Positions 22,901 through 33,821 of a stretch of DNA of 64,000 bases are shown piece by piece. Every line of letters starts with the position of its first letter. The first letter of the stretch is position 1. Position numbers and translations under genes: made by a program. The DNA comes from Trissonchulus latispiculum (lineage: Eukaryota; Nematoda; Enoplea; Enoplida; Ironidae): positions 1-64,000 of the forward strand of contig JASAND010007671.1 in assembly GCA_030248195.1 (NCBI GenBank). Direction: 5' to 3'. Below the pieces are notes generated by a model. The model saw only the letters and a list, made by a program, of their open reading frames with translations, was not told the DNA's origin and searched no databases.

Positions 22901-23912
22901 ATTGAATTCGCGATTCTTCCACAAGGTACCAAAAGACATTTCTTTTTATTTTTCTGCTTAGGACGTTTACGTGATTTTATTGTTTAGCTTCGATAGAGAA
23001 AAACGTATGGTTCGGCATTGATGTCTCGTTAATTTATTCCCTGGATTATCAGATTACTCAATGGATGTGCCGTTTATGGCACTTGTAATTGCCAGATACA
23101 TTTATATTTTCTGGTGTGATACGTGCGGATTTACAAGATAATTGGATAGTCCAATTTTACGCGGAACTCACCAAAAACTAGTCATGAACAGCTGGCCCAG
23201 ATAATGGAAAACTAGTGTTCGTTCATAAAGATAAAAGTACCCATTTGTAACTGTATTTGCTGGCCAAATAGCTTTTATCCACATATATACATTGTATGAT
23301 TTATTGCAAGTGGTATGGTATTTGTTTGTATACATCGAGGGCGGTACTCACTTTAAACTGTTTACCAGTGTTGTACAAGTAGTTCCCACGGACAGTTGGT
23401 AGATATAAATTGAAGACAGACTAAATTGTGGCTTAACAGCAGGTGCAAATCCAACCCGCACAGTCTTTTCCTTCTTGGATCAGATGCTGTTAAAGAGACA
23501 ACTGAGTAGTTCTAAAATTAGCAGATAATGAAGCAATATATATGTAGCAAGTTTAAATTTGGAGGAATTGCTTTATCTATCTTAGACAACACCTTTGTAC
23601 TTATAAACTAGAAAAAACTGCAAGGCTAATGAAAGAGATTTTACTGTGCTCAGTTCGCGTGAACAGTTTAAAGTGTGACATGTTCGCACTACGTACTGTC
23701 CATAGCATGAATTGAATGTTACATTAATACACTCAATGATTAATTTTATGAAATGTCAATGTTCAATTAAATGTCATTTCATAATTAACACATGTTCATA
23801 AATCTGTGCTCCTTCCCCTTGCCACAACCTATATATTTGTACTAACTACTAATCTATTCTTGTCGGCCTTTGTGTCGGAAGTCCATTTTTCTATTTCTTG
23901 TTCCTCTCAATA
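19993..23912. other. Non-coding AT-rich sequence with no supported gene
   Basis: About 3.9 kb in which I see no protein with a recognisable signature and no exon with paired splice sites I would defend. Open stretches at 20695-20928, 21117-21456 and 22736-22939 are of random composition. A tRNA-like stretch at 20800-20860 is listed separately. Confidence 0.45.
20800..20860 (+). tRNA. tRNA-like sequence, probably a degenerate tRNA or SINE head
   Basis: A 7-bp acceptor-like pairing (GTCCGGG with CCTGGAC, one G-U) encloses a box-A-like TGGCGCAGTGGTAGAG and a box-B-like GGTTCGATCCC. Only 61 bases long: the anticodon arm is missing or collapsed, so this is unlikely to be a functional tRNA. A tRNA-derived SINE remnant or pseudogene fits better. 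Confidence 0.5.
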
Positions 23913-23920
23913 TTGTCAGT

Positions 23921-24431
23921 GGTGTCCGTTCAAAACGTCTAAAATCAAAACGTCTAACGTTCATAACGTCTACCGACGAAACGTCTAACGACGAAACGTC
24001 TACTGACAAAACGTCTAATTTTTCTAAAATTGTGTCACACGTTCAAAACGTCTAAAATCATTTTTAAAGAAAGCAAATCAGGTTTAATGTTATTTTGAAG
24101 TAAATGTATTTAAAAATCACATTAACTTATGTAAACTCTACGTCTAGTTTATATTTGTTTTGTTTTTAAATATTTCTGAAAAGCCAGGTTGTGCAAATGA
24201 CTTGAAACACTTCTAAAATTTACAATTTACAATTTACATTACACTTTTTAATTCTAGAAATTTTAGAACTTGTGTTAGAATTGATAAGTAATCAGCAATC
24301 AGAGAAATCTGTTGCACCATCTTTACTGATTACAGTCAGTTTTCGTCAGTAGACGTTTCGTCGTTAGACGTTTCGTCGGTAGACGTTATGAACGTTAGAC
24401 GTTTTGACTTTAGACGTTTTGATAGGGAACC
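23921..24431. mobile_element. Foldback/MULE-like MITE with ACGTCTAACG repeat arms
   Basis: A perfect 8-bp target duplication TTGTCAGT flanks it (23913-23920 and 24432-24439). The ends GGTGTCCGTTCAAAACGTC and GGTTCCCTATCAAAACGTC (minus strand) begin about 90-bp inverted arms made of AAAACGTCTAACG-type units. The arms match closely, including the run of CTACCGACGAAACGTC variants. The 511-bp element has no ORF. The 8-bp duplication fits MULE, hAT or P; the long repeated arms favour MULE-like. Superfamily not settled. Confidence 0.85.
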
Positions 24432-24439
24432 TTGTCAGT

Positions 24440-25784
24440 CTGTCCGTCCTGGCAGTGAGAAATAACAAAAGTGCTTTTTTCTAAGTGCTTAGCTGAAATA
24501 TGTAGGTAATAGGTAATTTTAACAAAATTCAATGGTACATTTGTCATACTTTATCGATATCTGTTAGAGGTAAATTAAGCAACAATCAGCTATGATGCTT
24601 CACTGCAAAATCTCAGTGATTGCAATCACATCTTATTTTTCCTATGACTAAATTTGTTTATCAATGAAAACTAATTTACATTCAAATATAATATTTAAAA
24701 CCAATGTCTTGAAAATTTAGTTTTAGTACACGGTTAACCCTGTAAACTAAGTTTGTTCAAAGATTACTGAGTACAGAGTACAGTAGTTTGTATGAAATGT
24801 TACATTGTTTTCGTTAATTTATTTTAGTTTTTGATATGTATGTGTGTAGTTTAGGAATGACGGCAATGGTTTTCTCAAGTAGGTGTCATTTTCATATAAT
24901 GTTTTGTATTTTCAATTGTTTTATCAAATATGAAACAGGTGTCACTAACTAATGCGTAGTATAAATAAAATCTCTTAGACCAGACCGCAGTTATGTATGT
25001 GGCATTTTTTGACAGCTTGGCAACATTAATTAGAATTGTGTAAATGGGATTACTGTAAGCAAGCACTAATCTTCTTATCTGTTACAGTTAAACTAATTTA
25101 CCTCTCATCCGTCCCACAATGTGACGTGTGTTATCACTTCACCTATTTGAGTTCTGAGGTTTCAGTATTTTTTATTTACCTTAGTTGAGTCACCCATTGA
25201 GTGATAGCTGCTGATTTGACGCGATTTCCTCTCTAATTTTTTATGATCTTCTTTCCAACCTTCTCAGTGTCAGTCAGTTCTGTGTCCAAGACTTACTTCT
25301 TTGAAAGATGTATAAAAGTCAGGAAGATTCTAAACAAATTCATGATAACCGATGCTGAAGTACCTCATGTGAACGTTTGGATAGCTGACTGCTAAATTTA
25401 AAAATAATTAGAAGTATATATGCTGTAAGTTGTAACTTCAATGTAATTTCATTCAAATTATCCAATGGACTGGGAGTACTGATTTTTATATGTTGTGTAT
25501 ATACATGTTCCGTTTGTTTTAATTTTTGAACTTTGTTTATTGTATAATGCTTCTGTCTTCATGAGTATGTTCCTTATTGTGTACTTAAATAATATTGCTG
25601 ATTTATAATTAAAATCGTGATATTCAAACCATGTACACAATTTTATTGAGATCTTTACCTAGAGTTGTGAGTGAGTTAGGTGTAGGTCAGTCGTTCGCCA
25701 CTGTGTCCAGGGAACAGCCAAATTTCTGTAGTGCCGGGAGTTGAGTAAGGCCTAAACACGTTTCTTGAATTTTAACCTGGGTAA
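24440..25784. other. Non-coding, nothing recognised
   Basis: AT-rich sequence without a supported exon, RNA or repeat. Confidence 0.45.
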
Positions 25785-25790
25785 ATTCCG

Positions 25791-26457
25791 TAAGACTTTT
25801 CACAAGGGGCTCCTAAATCTAGCTCCTAAGTCCCTCCTATCCTATTTCTTATGAGCAGTTTACGAGCAATTTACGAGCAGCTCCTAAACTGTTCAACAAA
25901 GCTCCTCTTAAACTGTTACTAGACATTCGCTCATAACCCCCTCTTAGCACCTTTCTTTTAACTTTCTAAGCACTTTCACGCTGGGAACTTATGAGGTGTG
26001 CTGGAAAAGTTAGAGACGTACACGTTAAAATGACTATATTATATTCACCAACTAAATAAATATGATGATAACTAGAACATTTAAATCGAACATTCTCAAA
26101 TTTAAAGGAAAAGACAGAATTAACTTGTTTCTTGTGTTTTGACAAAAGTATATAATGTCGAAATTCCGAATATTTACCATTATATATTTATATTATATAT
26201 TCAGCAGCTAGCTGGAGCTCTAAAATGACTAACAAGCTTTTACTGAACTTTTCTGGAGAAATGCAATACATTGTACCTTTATCTTTTCTAAATATTTGAA
26301 CAATTAGCACTTAGTGCGTTGTGAGCCGGATTTTGGGCTTCTAATTTGGGAGGTCTCTTAGTTTAAGACCTCTTCGTGAAACACCGTTCTCCTAACTTTT
26401 GTCATAAGTAGTAAACTTATGAGCTCTTAGCGCTATGAGCCTTTTGTGAAACGCTCC
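25791..26457. mobile_element. Harbinger-like foldback MITE built of GAGCTCCTAA units
   Basis: The left end (about 25791, AGACTTTTCACAAGGGGCTC) and the reverse complement of the right end (GGAGCGTTTCACAAAAGGCTC, ending 26456) are related inverted repeats. The interior repeats short GCTCCTAA/TTAGGAGC and TTATGAGC motifs. Ends of the form G(G)...TTTCACAAA recall PIF/Harbinger elements. No clean 3-bp target duplication can be read, so boundaries are good to a few bases. No ORF. Confidence 0.5.
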
Positions 26458-28650
26458 ACTGCTTTTTAAACTCCAGTGGTTTGTAGTTTTGGGGTGGATA
26501 ATCTGTTTGGCTGCTTACATGGGGTAGCTATGAAGACATCCCAATCTAACCTTTCTGCCAGACCGAAGATATGTCCCACATACTTAATGGCCTCGCTTTC
26601 TAGCAGTCAGGAATAGGCAAGAATAATTGAACAGCGGTTTATTAAAGCTTAAACCAGTTTTTATACCGCCGGAGGCGGTATACTTGTGATGGGTTGACCC
26701 ATCTGAATTCATATGTTTTGCATGTAAATTGCTTGGCGCGGAGAATTTCCGTCCTATCTTCAACACATGTCCCTGTTACGCAGGTTTTTTGCCCAACAAT
26801 TTTTCTACGATTTTGCAATTTTTAGAGCATCATTACATTCAATTTAGTTGATTTTCAACTCCCTGTAAATTGTTTTGCACACGATTACTCTCTGCCTTTT
26901 CTTATATTACCGAAAATCGGGCGTTATTTGCCTGTCACTTGATTGGCAGAGGTTTAACAGATCAATTAACAGCTAATTTCATTAGTTTTGCTTTTTTCAG
27001 AATTTAGATAAAATAAATTGTTTAAAATAAACATATATATAAATGATAACTTTCTCTCTCGCGATTTACTCGATAAAATCGCCATAGTCAGAGTAGTGCA
27101 GTGGCTAGGGTGTCCGCTTGGCACTGTTACGGACACACTGCGAATCCTTCTTCCGGTATAATTTTAGTTTCACAATTGGCAGTGGCAAATGGCAATAAAA
27201 TACTCCCATTCTTTTGTCTCAGAAACGGTAAATGTCGGGCAGTTGAAACATAAGTCAAAAGCTAACGTCACCGTACACTAGAACAGTATGATGAAAACAA
27301 ACAAAACGTTGAACACATAAATCCCAAACTCTACGACGGTATTATTCCCCTTTTAAGGGGCAACTTGTTTATGTTGGTGTAATAATATGTAGTTTTCCCA
27401 GACATTTTATAGAAATAAGACAAAAACAAGTAGCTTAGATTCGTTTCCTAGGATGTTTTTATTAACAGTTTTTAGCACAGTCCCTCCGAATTGGTCCATG
27501 TCGTTGTCGGTACGAGTTACTAGGAGCATAATTCCTATCTGAGCCGAGTTAAGATCAATGACTAGGATGCGCCGTCGTCCTTTTCCCATTTTGCTCATTA
27601 ATGCGCGTTAAGGAAGGTGGTGAGTTAGTTGGTCTTGGTGCGTCAACTTTTGACATTTTCGTAGTCGCCAGCGCACAGAGCTTTATTAATGAACTATGAA
27701 ATAATGACATAATGCTGATTTCATAGTTCTAGACGCTCGTAGACGGCTACGCACGTGTAAGCGTCTGCACTCTGCAGGCGTCTGTGAATGTGAATCCGCT
27801 ACAGAGGGTTTTAAACGGCTAAAATGGCATGTTAAAATCTGAGTCGTCGACGCTCGTCTTAATGCGTTCGCAACTAAATTGTAATTTAATTGTAAGGTGT
27901 GTAATCTGAAAGTTACCAGCGTTATCGTTAATGCTTGTCTAATCGTCATTGTTATTTTTCCTCCGTCAAGCAATTTCTCTAATGCCCCCCCCCCCGATCG
28001 TTGATGCATTGCAAACAACAGCAAACGGTTAAAACAGGATTTGAAAAGAGATCCCGACAAGTACACATTTACACATTTATACCACAGAAAGTAGAGCAAA
28101 AATTACCAAAACTAAACCAATAAACAAGCTTTGAAACGTTAAAATTAGTGCACACTAGTAGTTTGGGCCATCGGCATTCGTTTGATTGTTATGTAATCTT
28201 TTGGTTCGTAAGACGTCAAATTCTTCAATCCTAAAACAAAATATAAAAATATTATTTTTTGTATATTATCGTAGGATGGCAGTGATTGAGTGTGTATAGT
28301 GTATACTGATTGAAGCTTTAAACATAATTGGATGAATGGTGTGGGTGTACCCCTGATGCTGCTGAAATCGAAGAGACACTTGACCGGCCGGCTTTGTGGC
28401 TCGACCGGGGTCTGGCCGGTCAGTACAGGCCGGTCGGTAACAGTTTTCCCTTATTTCAGTTGCATTTTGCAAAAGTTTTTGCGCTAGATGATGCATACAG
28501 TTGAACTACTGTATCTACATATAACAGAAAACATACGTATTGGTCTGGCTCAGTCGACCGATCGGCCTGCTCTCCGGATCTTCCGAGTCTCTGGCTCTCC
28601 GGCGGCAGGTATCGTATAATATTTTTCGTCCCCTGATATTTTTCCAGGGG
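26458..28650. other. Non-coding, with a tRNA-like stretch and short GC-rich repeats
   Basis: No supported gene. A minus-strand 63-codon frame at 27407-27598 (MSKMGKGRRRILVIDLN) looks slightly protein-like but has no context. At 28330-28440 and 28560-28620 there are GC-rich GACCGGCC and CTCTCCGG-type repeats that may be ends of further degraded elements. A run of C at about 27986-27995 resembles the hairpin tips of the foldback elements. Confidence 0.4.
27088..27155 (+). tRNA. tRNA-like sequence, probable pseudogene or SINE remnant
   Basis: A box-A-like AGTGGCTAGGGTGTCCG is followed by a 7-bp stem GTGTCCG/CGGACAC and a weak box-B-like GCGAATCC. The acceptor stem cannot be closed, so a working tRNA is unlikely. 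Confidence 0.35.
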
Positions 28651-28659
28651 TGCTCTCAT

Positions 28660-28731
28660 TGCAACGACATGGCGAAAGCGCGACATGGCGAAGGCGCGAC
28701 AAACGGTTATTAGCGCGACCAAGAGTTTATA
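28660..28731. repeat. GCGCGACATGGCGAAGG repeats, outermost layer of the nest
   Basis: Units ACATGGCGAAAGCGCG and ATGGCGAAGGCGCGAC lead into GCGACCAAGAGTTTATAATAC. The inverted counterpart lies at 36136-36230 (GTATTATAAACTCTTGGTGCGAC and on) and again at 37700-37800. These look like the end array of an older element into which the whole 28.7-36.1 kb nest was inserted. Confidence 0.55.
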
Positions 28732-28886
28732 ATACCAAGAGTAAGACACTCAGCGCTTCCTAATAGAATAAGCTTGCAAGATGCTCGAAACATTAAGGCT
28801 GAAATCTCGGGGGAGATGAGCACGGGCCGGATTTTTTCGGCCCAGTCCGGCCCGGCCCGCTCCAAAATCTTGGTCGGCCTAAGCCC

Positions 28887-29038
28887 GGCCGCGTATTTAT
28901 AAAGTGTACACTTGTTTCGCGCAGCAAGAAAGTGTACAGCGATATCGCGCAAAACTTCAAAATGTACCTACAGTTCGCGCAACAGGAAAGTGTACAACGA
29001 TTTCGCGCAGGCTAATAAAGTGTACACTCTTTTCGCGC
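28887..29038 (+). repeat. Left terminal inverted repeat of the MULE
   Basis: It is 152 bp, inverted relative to 33670-33821, with five AAAGTGTACA/GCGCGA modules. The outermost four bases may belong to the flanking GGCC repeat. Confidence 0.9.
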
Positions 29039-32000
29039 CACCTAATTTTTTGGAACATATTGATTTTCTGGGCTCTGTGAAACCGCCCTCAAGCAAAAAG
29101 GCGGTCACACGGTTTGCATTGCTGTCTTTCACTACATGCATCTTGTCAAACTGGGGTAATTCTTGAACGTAAGTTTTTTGGATTATATATACCTTTTAAT
29201 GGTTGTGTGTTTTCGGAGTTTAGCTTATGTTATACATAATATCAAGAGTACAGAATAGACATTATCTATTATGTACTATTGATAATATTGGTGTTTCTTC
29301 TATATGAAGTAAAAGGTGGGTGGGGTGCCCCCTCAATTTCGCAACTTAACGCAAAACAGAAAGTGAACCTTTTAATCAAATTTATATATATAAATGTATA
29401 AAACTTGAAGCTGTGAAGCTGGATACCAAACTACAAGTTGGGTTTATAATTTCAGATTGTCGAAAAAGTAGCTAGTGCAGGAAACTTGAATTTTACTATT
29501 CAAGTCTCGGTGGGGAATACAATTAGTCTTTCTACAAAGCTTTTGTTTACTACAAAGTTTTTGCTATAAAGCGAAGCGAATCTTCTTAAAGCTTTTTAAA
29601 GTTGTGTGTTATATGTGTAAATAGTGAAATTAATTTGTTGGTGAATATAAACACATCCTTTGAATGCGCTATTTTTTATTTGTGGTCAGAATATCTGGAT
29701 GTCAGGATGTAATTTAAAAATTATTAATTTCAACAATCTTTATGCAGCTTCACGATTATAATGTGCTGATTATGCTGTTTATTTGGTTCGGTATGGTGGG
29801 GACAGCGTTCAAGATTATTCTCAATGGTCCATATTTCTACACGTCAATTCAGAATTGTTGATTATTAAAAAGTTTCATCATAAAATTTTATTTAAAATTT
29901 TTTATATTTTTTCAATTTGCATAAAAAACAAGAAGATAAACATGAGCCTTTCGAATCCCGGAAAAATCTTAAATTATATACGTAATGGACTCCTAATATT
30001 CCCTTTGATTTGTACTGTAGCATTTATTTTGCATGAAATTGTTCACTTTATTTTAGTATTATGGAGGATCAGACAAATGCGCTGAAGAATATATTACCAG
30101 TCGGCTACAACTGGTCTTATCGTGGGATGGAGTCGGCGATCGTAGCAAATTCATCCTTTCCTAGAAAGAATGTTATAAGGAATAACCTCTCAATGTTCAA
30201 CACGTTAGACTATACTAGATATTAGTTAACTTTTACTAACTTTTATTTTTTCAACTTTTACTGTCATTGTTTCATCATTTTTTCAGGAACAAATCCTGGA
30301 AACTTTAAAATACTCCAAGATACTGTTTACATAATCACGCTTGTGTCGCTTCTCAGATGGAGAATCAGATTAAAACAGATAACTCCAAAATAATGGTAGT
30401 GAATTTATGGTTTTACCACTTTCATCCTTCCGCGAGGAAGACTAGCTCCATCGACCGACTGGTCCGTAGCCAGGCATGCTTACCACTACGGGCATGGCTA
30501 CATGTAGGCATGGCTGAAGCTTCAACAGGTTCAACAGGTCCATTTCCTATACCTGCCTTTCTAACTGCTTCTGACCATGTATGTACCTGGCGGGGGAGGG
30601 TTTGCTTTAGCACTAACAAGCGGATAACAAAAAAGAGGGATCGGGCATGCAAATGTCACGTCCGCGTTCTTACGATCACAAGAGCAGCTTCCTTCCATAC
30701 ATACTTTCCATATTCTTATCATTTCTAACATACATATGTGTCAGAAACATGTCTGTTCCATTTTTGATTAAATTGAATTTGGACGAGATTAATTTCAATC
30801 AAACCTTCTACGTCCGTAAAATTTTTGTACATTTACTGAAATGCACCAACTTTGGTAAGCGTGCACCTTACTGCAAGGGTGCCCATACCATTTTTCATTG
30901 CTAAGCAAAAATCTCTGTTTCATGAATTTTAAAATTTGTGCAACATTTAATAGCTTCCCCAACCCAAATTTTTGGGAAATAAAACTTTTAAATTCTGGGA
31001 ATGATAAACTGGAAAACCCGTTCAATATCAGGCATATTCCAAAAGTTTATTCAACAATATGACATGTACAAAAATTACCTCGAATCTATAAAATCTTGAA
31101 CAAACCGGCCTCTTAGTGATATTATGATAACACGTATCGGATGAAATCGCAAAAAAATTTATGACTTTTCAGTCGCATAAATTTGAAACGATTTGAAGCC
31201 TTTTTCTAAGTCACTGTCAAGTAAGAGCCTAGCCGTGTCATTTGGAAGTAGTGTGTTCGTACTTTTAGTAGTGGTGGCGTATTTGGACTGTTTGGAGAAG
31301 GACAGGCGGAGTTTTGGACCGTTTTCGAAAAACATAGAAATTCGTAGCGTAAAATTGGTCATTTGTGGCGCACTTTCTGGATTCAGTGCGTAATTTGACG
31401 CAAATATTCGGTGCGTCCGAATAGGAATCCGGGTGGTCGCTCCCCGTCCATTCTTCCATTAGTGGTAGTAGTTCACGCTTTGGTAATCTTCATTTTTGCA
31501 GGTATGAGAAATGGCGAGCTGAAAAGTATGGGGAAAGATCTCTGCCTTCCACAGTGGAAATGATAAATAACCGAAAAGATGAACTGAAATCGAATGACAT
31601 CTTGATCAGCGTCTCCTCGGATCCGTTTGCCGTTGCCATTATTACTCCTGTGATGCGTCGGGCCCATTCATTGAGATCGGCTGCTGAGATCGTTTTCGTC
31701 GACAGCACGTCGTGCTGTGATGATATGAATCATTCGGTAACTTTTCTTCTTTGTGTGGGCCCCTCTGGAGCGATTCCACTAGGATGCGTAATCACAGCCA
31801 GTCAGTCGTTCCAGTCCTACGTTTGTGCTTTCAAGCTATACAGTGAACTGATTGGTTCGATTGGGTTTGAGTCTAAACTATCTCCTATCTGCTTCATGAC
31901 TGACGACAGTGAGCCCTTAAAGCAGTCGCTGTCCGAAATTTGGCCCAATAGTCTGCAGTTCCTGTGCCACTTTCACCTGGGCCAAGCCATGTGGCGATGG

Positions 32001-33817
32001 CTGTGTAACAGCGATCATAAGATAAAGAAGGAGCACCGTAAAGAACTGATGGATAATTTCAGGAAGCTTGTTTACGAATCTGACGAAAACAAACTAGGCT
32101 CACTGTATGATGATTTCAACAATGTGGAAGTCGTACGTCGCTATCCGGCATTCATCAACCATGTCCACCTTCTCTGGCAAAAACGAGCGTCCTGGTCATC
32201 AGCTAGTAGAAAAATTCCCGAACTTCGCGGAAATAATACGAACAACTACTGTGAGGCCAGTATGCGAATTCTTAAAGATGTCGTGCTAAGTCGTGCTCGA
32301 GCCTACAACGGTGTTGCTCTTTTGGAATTTGTAGCTGGAGTCCTCGAAAAATACTTCACCGGACGCCTCCTGGAGTTTGCCCATAGTCGGAACAACAAAG
32401 CGGAAAAGGTTCTTCGGAATTTGCTTGCGTCAAACATTGATATGAAAGATATTACTCCGTTGGCAGATCAGAGATTCGATGTTTCAAATCCAGAAAAGGC
32501 GGAAACGTACCTGGTGGATGGTAGCCTTGGTGTATGCACTTGTCGCCAGGGTCAATCAGGTCGTTTTTGTTATCATCAAGCGGCAGTTGCTCACCACTTC
32601 TTTGTTGACTTTCCGAATGCTCCATTGGTTTCATCACAGGACCGATTTGCAGCTGCTCAAATCGCTTTGGGCGATGCTGCCCAGAATGTCGAGTTTTATG
32701 CTCTTCTTCACGATCGAGACCCTCCTGAATCAGAAATTTCGGATCCAAACGCTGCCGTTCTGCCAGATCCCCGTACTGATGAACTGCTGTCGCACCCCGC
32801 AAGCGAAGATACGACCGAAGGGAGCCCAGGTAACCACGCAGACGGACTTCTGACCGATTTGACTGCATTACATGCTGATTTAGTGGATAAATTTGGCAAC
32901 GACGAAACCGTTCAAAATGCGCTGAAGAAGCATATTTCCCGCCTACGGAAAATTTCTACCGCCGGTCAATACGGAAGCTTTTTGTCCACTGCTGGAAGCT
33001 CAGTGGGCATTCCAACAAGAGGAAGGTCTGCGATAAAGGTTCAACCCACTGCCAGAGCCAGACGAACTGGTTGTTATCGCGGTGCCAAGAGACTAAACCC
33101 AGGGAGACGGGCGGCCGGTTCGTCAGATAGGCCAGTGAAACGTCCCCATGTTTTAGCTAAAGCAGTGAACGCTAACGTTCCGCCAGCTAGAATGCATTGA
33201 TTGCCAAGTTTGAAAAATGTTCAACCACTTTTCAGGAAATGATTAGTTAAGCGGTTAAACGTCCAAGCTGGTGTAATAGAAATTACTTCTTATCCGTTTA
33301 TAAGCGATTGCAATTAGTAGATTATTTAAATTCCGCTTAAATCCTTTCCTGAAAAGAATATGTATTTTAAGCTTACAGATATTGTACATCTACGATTTTG
33401 TTGGTCTAACCAGTTGTAAAAGTCTGTCTGCAGTCTTGTCTGCAGTCTGCAGCTAGTCTGCAGTCTTGTCACCTTTCCGTTGTTCGTTTGAATTTCATTA
33501 AACATACAAGTTTTGATTTTCTACTTAGGTAACGGTTTCACTTTGTACACTTTAGGCCGACTAGTCTAGTATTAGCTTAATTAGTGTGGTTTAAACATAC
33601 AGCTAGTTCAGTTTCATATATACGCGACATTGTCTGAGAACGAAGCATCTAATGTAGAACACAGTTAGTGCGCGAAAAGAGTGTACACTTTATTAGCCTG
33701 CGCGAAATCGTTGTACACTTTCCTGTTGCGCGAACTGTAGGTACATTTTGAAGTTTTGCGCGATATCGCTGTACACTTTCTTGCTGCGCGAAACAAGTGT
33801 ACACTTTATAAATACGC
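28891..33817 (+). mobile_element. Autonomous MULE (Mutator-like) DNA transposon
   Basis: Terminal inverted repeats of about 150 bp (28887-29038 and 33670-33821) match almost perfectly. They bracket a plus-strand transposase gene (31502-33200). Each repeat holds five spaced copies of AAAGTGTACA...TTCGCGCA, likely transposase-binding sites. Both ends abut GGCCCGG-type repeats; a 7-bp GCCCGGC at both junctions could be the target duplication, but the host repeat makes this ambiguous. Long near-identical terminal repeats plus an open transposase frame suggest a recent, possibly active copy. The 2.4 kb between left repeat and transposase exon must hold the upstream exon(s). Confidence 0.88.
31502..33200 (+). 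CDS. MULE-type transposase with SWIM zinc finger (3' exon)
   Basis: An open frame follows a splice acceptor (CATTTTTGCAG, AG at 31500-31501); in-frame codons from 31503 (YEKWRAEKYGERS) precede the first ATG (31560), so I annotate an exon rather than a new start. DDE-type core: D in IVFVDSTSCC, D in CFMTDDSEPL, the MULE motif LCHFHLGQAMWRWL, and a Glu in NNYCEASMRIL. A SWIM finger follows (VCTCRQGQSGRFCYHQ; CxC at 32535, CxH near 32568), then a disordered basic tail ending at 33200. It would cut at the terminal repeats and reinsert the element. The N-terminal DNA-binding part, often WRKY or FLYWCH in this class, is not identified. A Cys/His-containing open frame at 30357-30728 (VCTWRGRVCF, RACKCHVRV) is a weak candidate. 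Confidence 0.88.
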
Positions 33818-33821
33818 GGCC
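33670..33821 (-). repeat. Right terminal inverted repeat of the MULE
   Basis: The reverse complement matches 28887-29038 over about 152 bp, with the same five AAAGTGTACA/GCGCGA modules. Confidence 0.9.

Noticed and set aside
27686..28099. 137-codon minus-strand frame
   Set aside because: Crosses a poly-C run and short repeats; composition is not protein-like and no motif is seen.
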